Below, piece by piece: positions 10,991 through 20,872 of a stretch of DNA of 64,000 nucleotides; the first letter of the stretch is position 1, and the number at the start of each line of letters is the position of its first letter. The stretch is from NCBI GenBank assembly GCA_032433595.1, contig JASWJB010000209.1:1-64000 (forward strand). Direction: 5' to 3'. Position numbers and translations under genes: made by a program. The notes under the pieces were generated by a model. That model was not told the DNA's origin and searched no databases. It saw only the letters and a list, made by a program, of their open reading frames with translations. The stretch is from Conoideocrella luteorostrata. Its lineage: Eukaryota > Ascomycota > Sordariomycetes > Hypocreales > Clavicipitaceae.

Positions 10991-11623
10991 GGAGGGGGGA
11001 ACCCAGTTATGTTGATTTGGATTGCCCCTGATGTGCCTGCAAGTTGAGATATTATTTCCTGTTCATTTTGTCTTCGTTATGAACCACTTTATGGTGAAGC
11101 GAAGTAGCTCGAAATTCGTAGTGCTTGCTTGTTGTTTGGGTCCGAGATTCAGCCACAAGCTCGGGGAGGACTTTCTTGTGGTGGGTCCCATAAATTCAGG
11201 GTAGCCAGGACTTCTACTGTAAGGTGCGTGCGTGATTTCCTCTCCGACCAACGGACGCCCATTTCATCGCTCTTGCGACGCAGCAACGTTATAGGTGGCC
11301 GGCCATATCAGCCTATATCGCTCTGGCAAACTGTTCAGGTATTGTTATGTTTTTCCATTTTGTGTGCAAGCCGTATTTTCTTGTGGAGAACAGCCAGTGA
11401 CCTTCGATCTGTGGCTGAATAATAGCGGCCGTTTGCTCGTCCTGATACCGACCACATGAATCTTTGGCTATCCATCATCCGTCCCCTCCATACTCTTCCT
11501 ACAACATCGGCGGTAGCGTCTTCTTGTGGTCGTTCATTTGTCCGCAAAATCTCCTACACCATCTATCGTCCACGGAGGGCTAGTTATTCCCGAACCTTCT
11601 GCCACAAGGGCGCAATACGTATG
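10991..11623. promoter_or_regulatory. divergent promoter region between CCA1 and the SDR gene
   Basis: 633 bases separate the two first ATGs if the SDR starts at 11624. The right half is an open frame continuous with the SDR (from ATG 11456), so it is either 5' UTR or an N-terminal extension. No defined binding-site cluster was recognised. Confidence 0.5.
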
Positions 11624-12792
11624 ATGGCATCTGCAGCTGCTAAACGCCTGGCCGGCAAGACGGTACTTATCACAGGTGCCTCTTCCGGCATTGGGCGATC
11701 TACTGCCCTTGAGTTTGCACGCACGAGTCCCCATAACTTACGTCTGATACTCACTGCCCGTCGATTAAACTCCTTGCACGAATTAGCTTCTCAAATTAGT
11801 CATGATGTAGGTGATGGAGTGAAGGTCCTCCCAATGAAGCTGGATGTGAGCGATCCCGAAGCGGTTCGCAACTTCGTCAATAGCCTACCGGAAGAATGGA
11901 GAGATGTTGATGTCCTTGTCAACAATGCGTAAGTGGCATTGTCCTGTCCGCGGAGAGTATCTTTTGTTGGACTCGACCCTCTTTGTTGGGCACAGACAAA
12001 ATGCAGTCATACCCGTGCTCAGCCATTTGTCTTACTATGAGTTTCAACTGCGGACCAGCTGACTTACCATTGATTTGGGCAGTGGTCTTGTCAAAGGTGT
12101 GGCCCGGGCCCCCGACATCAGTGAAGATGATATGCGCACCATGTTCGCAACCAACGTTGCTGGGCTTATCAACATGACACAGGCCATTTTACCTGTGTTT
12201 CAAAAGCGTGATAATGGGGGCCGAGGCGATATCATCAATGTAGGATCGATAGCCGGACGCGAACCATACCCTGGAGGCTCCATTTACTGCGCTACTAAAG
12301 CAGCGGTTCGAAGCTTCACTCAGAGCTTACGGAAAGAGCTCATTGCAACTCGAATAAGAGTCATTGAAATAGATCCCGGTCAGGTCGAGACGGTATGATT
12401 CTTGCTACTTCAGCAGGCTCGTGATTGATTGCCCAGCTGCTTACCCATTATTCATAGGAGTTCTCACTTGTCAGATTTAACGGAGACAAAGCCAAAGCCG
12501 ATGCTGTCTATGCGTGAGTCGAAGGTTCCTGCTATTTAATTTACGACTGGATGGATACTGACATTGTGAGTTACTACATCAGTGGGTGTGAGCCACTCAC
12601 ACCCGACGACATTGCCGAGGTGGTCGTTTTTACCGCGACTCGTCGGGAGAACCTTGTTGTAGCTGACACGCTTGTGCTCCCTAACCATCAGGTAAGGATA
12701 TGTACATACGCAAAGTATCAAGTGCGAGATATTAACAGTTTTGTACGTCTTTCCAGGCGTCTGCTCTAATTATGCATAAAAACAGCGGTTGA
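11624..12792 (+). CDS. NADP-dependent short-chain dehydrogenase (YMR226C-like)
   Basis: Five exons: 11624-11928, 12083-12392, 12458-12513, 12583-12691 and 12757-12792, separated by introns of 154, 65, 69 and 65 nt; 271 aa. The cofactor loop TGASSGIG is at residues 17-24, the NNAG motif is rebuilt across the first intron (VLVNNA/GLVKG), and the catalytic serine (NVGSIAG) and YxxxK (YCATK) follow. The C-terminus, TLVLPNHQASALIMHKNSG, is typical of the YMR226C group, which oxidises L-serine, L-allo-threonine and 3-hydroxy acids with NADP. An in-frame ATG at 11456 would add 55 residues rich in R and S that look like a mitochondrial presequence; the shorter start matches the usual family N-terminus (MASAAAKRLAGKT). 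ATG 11621 is directly adjacent to it. Confidence 0.88.
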
Positions 12793-13540
12793 CAGGTTGA
12801 GATTGGGTAAAATATGTCGTCGCAGTCAGGAAACGCAAACCTCCACATAACTACCGTCAAAAAGTGGTAACAGGCGGGAAACGATTTGTAGACCAGGGAT
12901 AGACAGAATATATTACCTAGTTATATATTGTTTACTGTAGGACTTTGGTGTGTGTACCATTTCACAACAAACTTGCTATCGAAAACGACAAACACTGCGG
13001 CATTAATTGGTCAGGGCACTCAATAACCATGAAATGTACGAAACTTTCTCTTGCCCCAAGCTCACTGCCAGCATGGCGATGACCAAGCATAGATACAGCT
13101 TGAGGCCTTCTAGTAACGCGAGAATTTGATTTACCAGCGTTCCGTTAAGAATTCATTCTAGGCTGAATCGAATCCTTGCCATCACTTGTGATGGCACCGC
13201 TGGGGCATTCACGATGACGTGCCGACTTTGTCGGAGTAAAGCACAAATCACAGTAGTTACACCAACCGAACAGGACAGAACAGCACTTAACAGGCGTAAT
13301 CTAGCGAGGAAGAATATGATGGCATGTAGAATAATACTTTGCCCATCTTCGCTGATGGGTTTCCACAAGGTCTGTGAAAGAAGCAGTGCTGCAAAATTGC
13401 ATCTGCGGAAAACCAGATACAAACCAAAGAATGCCCAGACGCCGCGCTGAGGAAATGGAGATTCAAAAGCACAATCCGTTCTAGGATCGAAAGTACACTA
13501 GTACGTGAAGAAAATTGCGCCCTGGCAAGAGTTATGGCCC
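12793..13540. other. intergenic between convergent SDR and PRS5 genes
   Basis: 748 bases between two convergent stop codons. A minus-strand frame from about 13500 to 13153 is open and encodes two hydrophobic stretches (for example SIILHAIIFFLARL), but it has no ATG at its 5' end and starts just after a stop codon. It could be a remnant. Nothing else was seen. Confidence 0.5.
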
Positions 13541-15152
13541 TCAGTCACCAGTATGCTGGAAAAGTGGTGAAATTGACTCGCCGTAATGATTACGCCGGAT
13601 AGCTTCTGAAAGCAAGAACGATAGATCGAGCACAACAAGCTTGTCAATATTTCTGGCCCGATATTGGTTTATAGGGAAGCTGTTCGTGACAAGAATTGTG
13701 TCAATACACTCGCATGCCTGGAGTTGCTCCAAAGAGTCTTCACCAAATACACCGTGAGTTGCGATGCAATAAACCGTTTTTGCTCCTCCTTTCTTGACAA
13801 CGGTCTCAGCTGCTGCGACCCAGGATCCAGGCTTGTCAATCATGTCATCAACAATGAATACTGTGCGGTTCCTCACATTGCCAACCAGAGTTATCATGTG
13901 CTCGGCTTTCGCATCTTGAAATGCATTGTCCTCCTCATCAGAACTTGCAACTGGATCTCCTCCTCCACCAAGGATTTGTCCTTCTGAAATGAAGAAAGAT
14001 GACGCATGGGACATCGTCATAGAGTCCTCTGGCAGACTATTTCCGGCGGTTGATATGGCTGGCGATGGGAAGTCATCTTCCACTATATGGCCGCGAACCA
14101 AGCGACCATGTATCACCTCATGAGCCCGGCGGTCATCATAAACTTGTTCCTGATTGATCAGTAGATCATTCGTCTTGACGGCATTTACTGTATTGCTGTC
14201 ACCGACCATGCCGGCTTGCAACCCTGTCGCCCGAGATTGCGGTTCACCTTGGCAAACAGGGGAGCCGCTGGGATCTGTTACTCGCCGGGACTTACGTGTT
14301 GATGTTTGCCTCATGTTTCCTTCGGCGTGTAGGGTTGTGGGCTTACCACTTCCAGAAAAGTTCTCAAGCTCAGGCTGTCTGTCAACACCATCAAGATGGT
14401 TCATGATCATGCTCGTCGTCATGTTCGTGCCCCTTTTCCTATCTGTAGTAACCATACCGAAGTTCAATTTCAAAGCATCGGCAAGCGACGTCACTCGTTT
14501 CGTACCTCCTGCATTTTTCGAGACAACTACAGCTTCCCGCCAATTGTTAACATTCCGTCGAATCCATTTGGCTATGATAGGCTCGGCATGAAGATTATCC
14601 ACTGGGCACTTGAAAAAGCCCTGCATCTGAGAAGCATGCAGGTCCACGGTGATCACATGCTTGACCCCTGCCACACCAAGAAGGTTTGTAAGCATTCTAG
14701 CGGTGATGGCACCTCTATGCGCTTTTTTCTTAGATTGACGACTATACGGAAAGTATGGCAGGACAGCTAGGTTAGGATCAGCCATGGGACGGTGAGAATG
14801 TTGGGCAACTCGTGCACAGACCTGTGATCTTATTTGCTGAGCCGCCCTTGCATGCCGATATCATGATCAGCAACTCCATGATGGAATCATTGATCTTAGG
14901 ACTTCCTGACTGGACGACAAACACGTCTTTTTCTCGTACACTCGTCAAGATCCTGACACTTGTCTCGCCCTTGGACTTGTTAGCCGGTATCGGCGTGTGC
15001 AGTTTACGCGTCACGACAGAGAAGAGCTATGGGAAGCTTACATTGGAGAATTGTGTCAGCTCCGCATCAGCGGGAGTCATGCCAAGGTTTTCGCATATTT
15101 GGCCGGTAAGGATAGGGCAGGAGTTGCCAGCAAATATGAGTGTATTACGCAT
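13541..15152 (-). CDS. PRS5: ribose-phosphate pyrophosphokinase subunit, Prs5-type
   Basis: Three exons: 15152-15042, 14969-14822 and 14766-13541, with introns of 72 and 55 nt; 494 aa. The N-terminus reads MRNTLIFAGNSCPILTGQI and runs into ELTQFSNGETSVRIL, DVFVVQSG and LPYFPYSRQSKKKAHRG across the introns, then VKHVITVDLHASQMQGFF, all PRPP-synthetase hallmarks. A low-complexity, acidic, S/T-rich insertion of about 175 residues (roughly 195-370) interrupts the C-terminal domain, as in yeast Prs5. The PRPP-loop position reads VDDMIDKPGSW rather than the canonical DDMADTCGT type, again as expected for the regulatory-like Prs1/Prs5 branch. The product makes PRPP for nucleotide, His and Trp synthesis as part of a hetero-oligomer, and such subunits may be poorly active alone. 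Confidence 0.92.
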
Positions 15153-15702
15153 GATGGGTGAAGTGGTGGGTAGATTGAGGGAGAGTTGTGTACGGAGTAG
15201 AAAACGAACGCAAAAGAAAGTATTTTCTCTAGTCGGGCTGTTCGGGTGGGAATACAGTATGAATGTAATGTGCCGGTCCACCGACATAATTAGTTCGTAC
15301 TGTGTGTTCAATAGTGGATCAAAGCATGTGCGATGCACAGTGCGTAAAGCTACTATGCAGATAAGCAGAGCGACCTCGTCTTGGCTTACCTAAATATTAC
15401 AAGAGCCCACGTATGGAATCACGAGTCCGCCTACGTGACGAGGACAGTTGTTGCTTTATGGTTCCAGACGTACTCTTCTTCAATCAGCTGACTCGACACA
15501 GACTATGTAAAGTACATAACAGAAAGGCTTTTGCATCGCTGATGGCAGGTTAAGTACGGAGTAAGCAGCGCCACTTTTCGTTTGTCGGTTGCCTGCGAGT
15601 TCAACATTCATAGATCCACAATTGCCAGCCGCCAGCTTCAAGGTCTCAGGAAATGCTGCCCGTCGTCGCAATTTCCGGTAGACCGCTGTTAGGTCTTCAA
15701 GT
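15153..15702. promoter_or_regulatory. divergent intergenic region PRS5 / Asteroid-like gene
   Basis: 550 bases between two outward-facing starts. Two copies of the TACGGAGTA motif lie here (near 15190 and 15554). No gene was seen; an open minus frame at 15480-15671 has no family resemblance. Confidence 0.55.
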
Positions 15703-17424
15703 ATGGGGATCCCACAGCTTTATGCTTCTCTCCAACCATTTTCAAAACTAGATATTCTCGATGGCGAAGTTGTGGTCCTTGATGGACCAGCATTGGCATA
15801 TCACATCCTTTACATCTGTAGGGCAAATGGCGCCAGCCAGCCCTCTTATGCTCTTCTTGGCCGCGTCACCATTACCTGGCTTGAAAAACTAGCTATGCGT
15901 AGTGTAGTCGTGTAAGTCGCGATCCGCTAAGGTACTCATCCTGCCACAGTGGTAGGGTTACTGCTCTAACCTTACGTCTAACTGAGTCTTACCAGAAGAA
16001 GTATATACTTTGACGGATATTTACCAGAATCGAAATTGGAAGTTCGTATTAGCCGAATGATGAGAAGCACATCCGAAATTAGCAGACTCTATGTATCAAA
16101 CGTACAAGGCTGCCCAATAAAATACTCGGTAAACGATGACAGGGAGGCCAAATTTCAGATGTTCAAAACTGGCACCAAAAGTTCAAGGCGCCTCATTGAT
16201 CCTTGCTTTCTTGTGCCAGCGGTAATTGATGTTTTGAGAAACCATTGTCACTATCGCGACATTACCTACCTTGTGCCTGGCGAAGCTGATCACTTTTGTG
16301 CTTCAGAGGTTTTCCATCAAGGGGGCATCGTCATCACATCCGACTCCGATTTACTGATACACAATCTTGGACATGGTCGGGTAGCCTTTTTCAAGGACTT
16401 GCAGGAAGACGACATGTCAAAAATTACGTTCTCAAGCTTTGTTCCCCGGAAGATTTTTGAGCAGCTCGGCTTGGCGTACCCAGAAAAGGCAATTCAGCTA
16501 GCATATGAGCGGAAATTTGCTCCACATGCTACTCTTTCACAAATAATCAGGAAGTGTTCCCACGACCCATCACACACAACCGACTACCTTAAATTTCGGG
16601 AACAGTACTGTTTTGGGGGGGTATCTACCCGGGCGGTGCAAGGAATATCTAACCTAGCGGCGTTAAAACATCTCGATCCGCGAGTTTCTGAACTGCTTGT
16701 AGATCTTCGCTCAAGAGACAATACTTCATCTTCACTTTTGCCAATCAGGATATTTTTACCCCCACTAGTGGAATGTCCAGAACTTAGGAGTGCATGGGAC
16801 ACGAGCACTCCTATACGTCAGCTAGCATATCGCTTGGCTGACTACTGCACACTTCATGAAGACGGCGTGCCAACTGTTCAAGAATTCAGGCGCGTCCAAA
16901 GCTTTTCGTATAGAGGAAGACAAGTGACTTTGCCGTCGCTCAATCTTGCGCGGCAGTACACGAAAGAAATCTTATTATGTGCGGGAATTCTGAAAACGTC
17001 TCTTTATGATAACGATGATCGATTTTGGATTGCACTGGCAGTGGCATTAGATAAGTTGGAGTCTCAAAGACAAGACAGAGAACCAGCTATCATGACAATT
17101 GACGGAAATGTGCAAAATCCGACGGCCACTGGCTCGACGGATTGTGTCGCATGGAACATGGTTCATATGGCAGCGCAGATGCAAGGAACTTTGTATTCAC
17201 TCCGAATGTTGCAACAAGTTTTGTTTTCTGTCAAAGATTGCAAGATGGAAGAGGAGTTTCCAGATATGGGTCCAATGAGCAGTCTTCTAGCCCAGCTCAC
17301 ACCTGTGGAACGCTATCCTAGCACTTCCGAGATGATACAGGCAGTCCGAGAATTAGGTCACAGCGGAACACTCATGGCCACTGGCGTCTTGAATGTAGCG
17401 CATCGGGCCCAGGAGGATCACTAG
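15703..17424 (+). CDS. Asteroid/XPG-I domain protein
   Basis: Two exons: 15703-15911 and 15996-17424, joined over an 84-nt intron; 545 aa. The N-terminus MGIPQLYASLQPF and the core VVLDGPALAYHILY match the XPG N-region as used in Asteroid proteins. The I-region appears as YLVPGEADHFCASE followed by GGIVITSDSDLLIHNLG, with acidic residues placed as in FEN1/XPG-type nucleases. Family knowledge: Asteroid homologues are predicted single-strand DNA endonucleases or RNA-associated proteins with few experimental data. The C-terminal half is helical and unassigned. The gene converges on the Cid1-like gene (337 bp between stops). The fold is secure; nuclease activity is inferred. Confidence 0.85.
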
Positions 17425-17761
17425 CGGTGAGACAGTATCGGAGTCCTGGACATAGCAAATATGATGTTAAATGTACCCATTCTAGCCCAGTTGGGCGAGC
17501 GGAAGCCGTATATGCATGATATTGTTTTTAAGCTTTCTTCCGTCTGAATAACCTTACACTGTCCCGTTTCCTCCAAAATGATTGATGGAATGTCCAAGAA
17601 AGATTATAGACAGAGCTGTACGCGATGCTTCCTTAGTCTACATACACAGGCATAGATCTAGTAGCCTCCATCCTAACATAAAGACACGGGACGTGAATAG
17701 AACTCTGAGGAGGGTGTTGGTAGATTAGAGTGGCCTTCCAACCAATAAGTTTTGACGAGGG
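17425..17761. other. intergenic between convergent genes
   Basis: 337 bases between stop codons of the Asteroid-like gene and the Cid1-like gene. It holds only the two 3' flanks. No stem-loop terminator or ORF was recognised. Confidence 0.6.
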
Positions 17762-20700
17762 TTACTCGAGTGTCCATAGTTTTGAAGGGCCGTGTATTTC
17801 TTCAAGAAGTTTAATATAACAGTCTGAGCCTTCAGTTGTCTCTGCGGCGTCTTGGAGCAAGTCTTCACTCCAGCCTCTACTTCCACTGGATCGGATAATC
17901 CTCCAGGCTCGCCTAAACTCTTCGCGAATTGACACAATACCATTATGTGTGACTGTTCGGGCAACATTATGATCCAGTTCAAATGGGTCCTCAATTGCGA
18001 AAAGATACCTGTGCTTCACTTCTTTGACTAGGTTAGCTTTTCCACTTTGCGTCGAATTAGTGCCTTGAGTACCGTCATGACTCTCAAACACCGTTTTGGC
18101 TCCGGTCCAGCCCTTTTCCTGTTTCGGCAAGAGTCCACCGTACGTACGAAGACTCAGTACATCTCTCCCCCAGTCAAATCCTTTGCCAAAGCCATGACTC
18201 ATCAATCCACCTTGAGCAAAGTACTCAAAGAAATCTCGAAGTAGAGAGCCGATGGACTCGGCGTTATGTGTCAGTTGATTTTCAGCGGCAAGGCGCATAA
18301 TTTCAGGCTCATTCCGCCAAAACTGAACAGAATATCCCTGAATCAACGAATTTGCTTGGCAATCAACCGGAGTCTGATATGCGGATGGTGGCGGCGCCAA
18401 TTTTTGGAGATTAGGGCATACGAATGGCCTTGCAATGTTGACTAGGTAATGCAATACCATAAGTACGTAGCCATAACTGCTCAGAGTTCCACGATATCCA
18501 GAGTTGATACCACGAACCTTCGCCCAATGTTTAATAAATAGAACCATTGGCCGAACACGCGAGTCTGTAAGAGAATAACACCTAAGCAACAACGTGTTTT
18601 GGAGCGCCAAGTCAGCAGAGAAGTTGATATCACACTGAACCCCAACGCCGCCAGCTGGAAATTCTAATGAATCCTTGTACTTATTCCGCGGTTGATTGAT
18701 TATCAGTTTGTGTGGGTCTGATAACAGCTTCATTTTGGTGAGTAGCTGGGATGACTCCACGGTGACGGGTATCCTGAACACGTCATGACACTGTTCGGTA
18801 CTTGTCTTGGAAAGAGGCAATCTCAACAATTGGATGTACTTGTTGATGTCGCTTGTGATATGTTGATCGTAGAGACCTAGACCAATTGCTCTCTCAAGTT
18901 CGCGGGCGAGCTGTAAGCATCTGTGCTTCTGACCAAGCTCATCAATTCCAATCGGGTGCTGGAGCTCAGTTTTTGCAGAGGCCATTTCATTGCGAACATC
19001 CTCATCATGTATGCCAGCAATGTATCGCGACACGATTTCATTCGTTGCTGAATTTGATGGATCGGCATCGAATTTGTCCAGTCTTTGCACAATATAACGC
19101 AATCTTGAATGGTATTTAGCCGGTGTTTCCTGTGGATCTTGTCTTAACTGCATCAATTGGATTGCAGGCTGACTCTTAAGCTTCTCGAGAGCCGACTGGA
19201 TATCCATATTATATGACAGGGGATCAATTCCGAAAGTTGATCTCTGTTGCACTTCCATCCACGTTCTTATTGCTTGATGGACTTGACTATTCAGACCAAG
19301 GATCTCATCCCTCGTGGGCCAGCACTCCCAATTTAGTATGAGCTGCTCACCTTCGACCTGGCTAAACACACCTGCTAGGGACCTGTTACGCGATCCTGTT
19401 GGGGAAGACGTTAACGACAGAGACTGGTAAGATTGCAGCCTCTTTCGAAGCACGGTGTTGCGCAGCCCTTGCACAAATGCTTGACACACCCGGTTGAGAA
19501 TGGCCCAGTCTTGGGCAGTGAACTCGCGGTGATTAGATATTGTAATATCACGCCCTCCTACTCTTCTCAAAACTCTCCGGGCTAAACCATGATACGCTAC
19601 AAGAGAGCTTCTGTGACTTTGCCCCAACGAAAAGGGTGGAATTCCGTCGCCAGCATCATTCATAGAGAGCTCCGATTCCGGGTGGGTAATAAACTCGGGT
19701 TCATTTTCAGACCTAGTCGTATCATGCAGCTGTTGGCCTGGGGTCTTTTGATCTTGTTCTTGGTCGTCTAGCCCATACATCAGGTCTGAACTGGTGCCAT
19801 TCTCCCATTTTTCCCTCTCTGCAACTAGCGCAGTGCGGAGTTCTTCTGTAGGTTTTTCACATAATTTGATAATAGGGACTCTTGTACGGCTTAGCAGCCG
19901 GGCACCATATCCTGCCTCCAAAAAACCCTTCTCTACCAATCGGGGAATCAAAGAGCCCGGTGAGCCTAGTTGCATTTTAGACGAGGGTGAAAATAGCCCA
20001 AGGTCCATATCAGAAGTTTTGGTGGCGAACCCGGAGGCCAGACTGCCAAAACACTTCAATACAACCGAAGAATCATGGAAGCCTAATATACCATTGTGCT
20101 TCCTCTCATAATCAGAAATGACTTGTCGACAAATCGTTTCGATTTTTTGTCTAAATATTTCTTTTTGGGCAATCTCGTCCCGATCTATTTCAGAACTGCT
20201 TACAACCTGATAGCAAAGTTCATCTAATAGGGCAGCTTGATTCACAACACCGTCAGGATCAGTATACTGCCGACGATTATTTCGATGCGGTACTTGGCAG
20301 TAGTGCGGTATATGTGGCGACGGGGGATCTTGTCCTGACCAATTAAGTCGTCGAGCACTATCAGGATGGAATTCGGAGGCCCTTGAAGGGTGCGAAAGAG
20401 CTGAATTGCTCCAGAGAGTGCTTCTCGAAGTCGGCTCAGGCTGGGGCCCTGTTAGCCTTTGGTCCCCATGGGCACCAGCACTGTACATGCTACGCCTTTC
20501 ATGAACAGGATGGGAAGCAGATCCTGTCTGCTGTAGATCGAATTGCGAAGGATTTTGGCCTGTGTAGTACCATTGAGGCCCCATAGCCGTCGAAAACTCG
20601 ATGCTCATTTGACGTCTCTGAGCTTGATTTGGGCGCCGGTTACTGGATTTATAAGCCTGACATTCATGTCTTGCCCCTATTGGTATTGCAAGCTGTCGCA

Positions 20701-20872
20701 CTTGATCAGATGAGGTGTCATGATTTTCGTCCCCCATCGCAGTTGATGCAGTACTTGGCGACAAAATAGTCTGAGAGGTGGGTTGATGAAGCTTTTCCGC
20801 CTGGTTGGTAAAGATGAGGCCCCGAAGATGATTCTCGAGCAGTGTTTCCGGTTTATATCCTCCACTCTGCAT
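17762..20872 (-). CDS. Cid1/CutA-like terminal nucleotidyltransferase
   Basis: A single exon of 1036 aa starting at ATG 20872. The first 230 residues are polar and low in complexity. The catalytic palm begins at CFGSLASGFATKTSDMDLGLF (shown as CFGSLASGFATK, then TSDMDLGLF; about residues 273-293), giving the GS motif and first two Asp. The third carboxylate is in GVGVQCDINFSADLAL (about 740-755), followed by the helical MVLFIKHWAKVRGIN and SSYGYVLMVLHYLV elements and a PAP-associated region (about 880-900). This places it with Cid1-family poly(U)/poly(A) polymerases; Aspergillus CutA/CutB belong here and tag mRNA 3' ends before decay. Unusually, about 450 residues separate the second and third carboxylates, far more than in Cid1. 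Substrate preference cannot be read from sequence. Confidence 0.85.
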   Translation of the reverse strand: MQSGGYKPETLLENHLRGLIFTNQAEKLHQPTSQTILSPSTASTAMGDENHDTSSDQVRQLAIPIGARHECQAYKSSNRRPNQAQRRQMSIEFSTAMGPQWYYTGQNPSQFDLQQTGSASHPVHERRSMYSAGAHGDQRLTGPQPEPTSRSTLWSNSALSHPSRASEFHPDSARRLNWSGQDPPSPHIPHYCQVPHRNNRRQYTDPDGVVNQAALLDELCYQVVSSSEIDRDEIAQKEIFRQKIETICRQVISDYERKHNGILGFHDSSVVLKCFGSLASGFATKTSDMDLGLFSPSSKMQLGSPGSLIPRLVEKGFLEAGYGARLLSRTRVPIIKLCEKPTEELRTALVAEREKWENGTSSDLMYGLDDQEQDQKTPGQQLHDTTRSENEPEFITHPESELSMNDAGDGIPPFSLGQSHRSSLVAYHGLARRVLRRVGGRDITISNHREFTAQDWAILNRVCQAFVQGLRNTVLRKRLQSYQSLSLTSSPTGSRNRSLAGVFSQVEGEQLILNWECWPTRDEILGLNSQVHQAIRTWMEVQQRSTFGIDPLSYNMDIQSALEKLKSQPAIQLMQLRQDPQETPAKYHSRLRYIVQRLDKFDADPSNSATNEIVSRYIAGIHDEDVRNEMASAKTELQHPIGIDELGQKHRCLQLARELERAIGLGLYDQHITSDINKYIQLLRLPLSKTSTEQCHDVFRIPVTVESSQLLTKMKLLSDPHKLIINQPRNKYKDSLEFPAGGVGVQCDINFSADLALQNTLLLRCYSLTDSRVRPMVLFIKHWAKVRGINSGYRGTLSSYGYVLMVLHYLVNIARPFVCPNLQKLAPPPSAYQTPVDCQANSLIQGYSVQFWRNEPEIMRLAAENQLTHNAESIGSLLRDFFEYFAQGGLMSHGFGKGFDWGRDVLSLRTYGGLLPKQEKGWTGAKTVFESHDGTQGTNSTQSGKANLVKEVKHRYLFAIEDPFELDHNVARTVTHNGIVSIREEFRRAWRIIRSSGSRGWSEDLLQDAAETTEGSDCYIKLLEEIHGPSKLWTLE

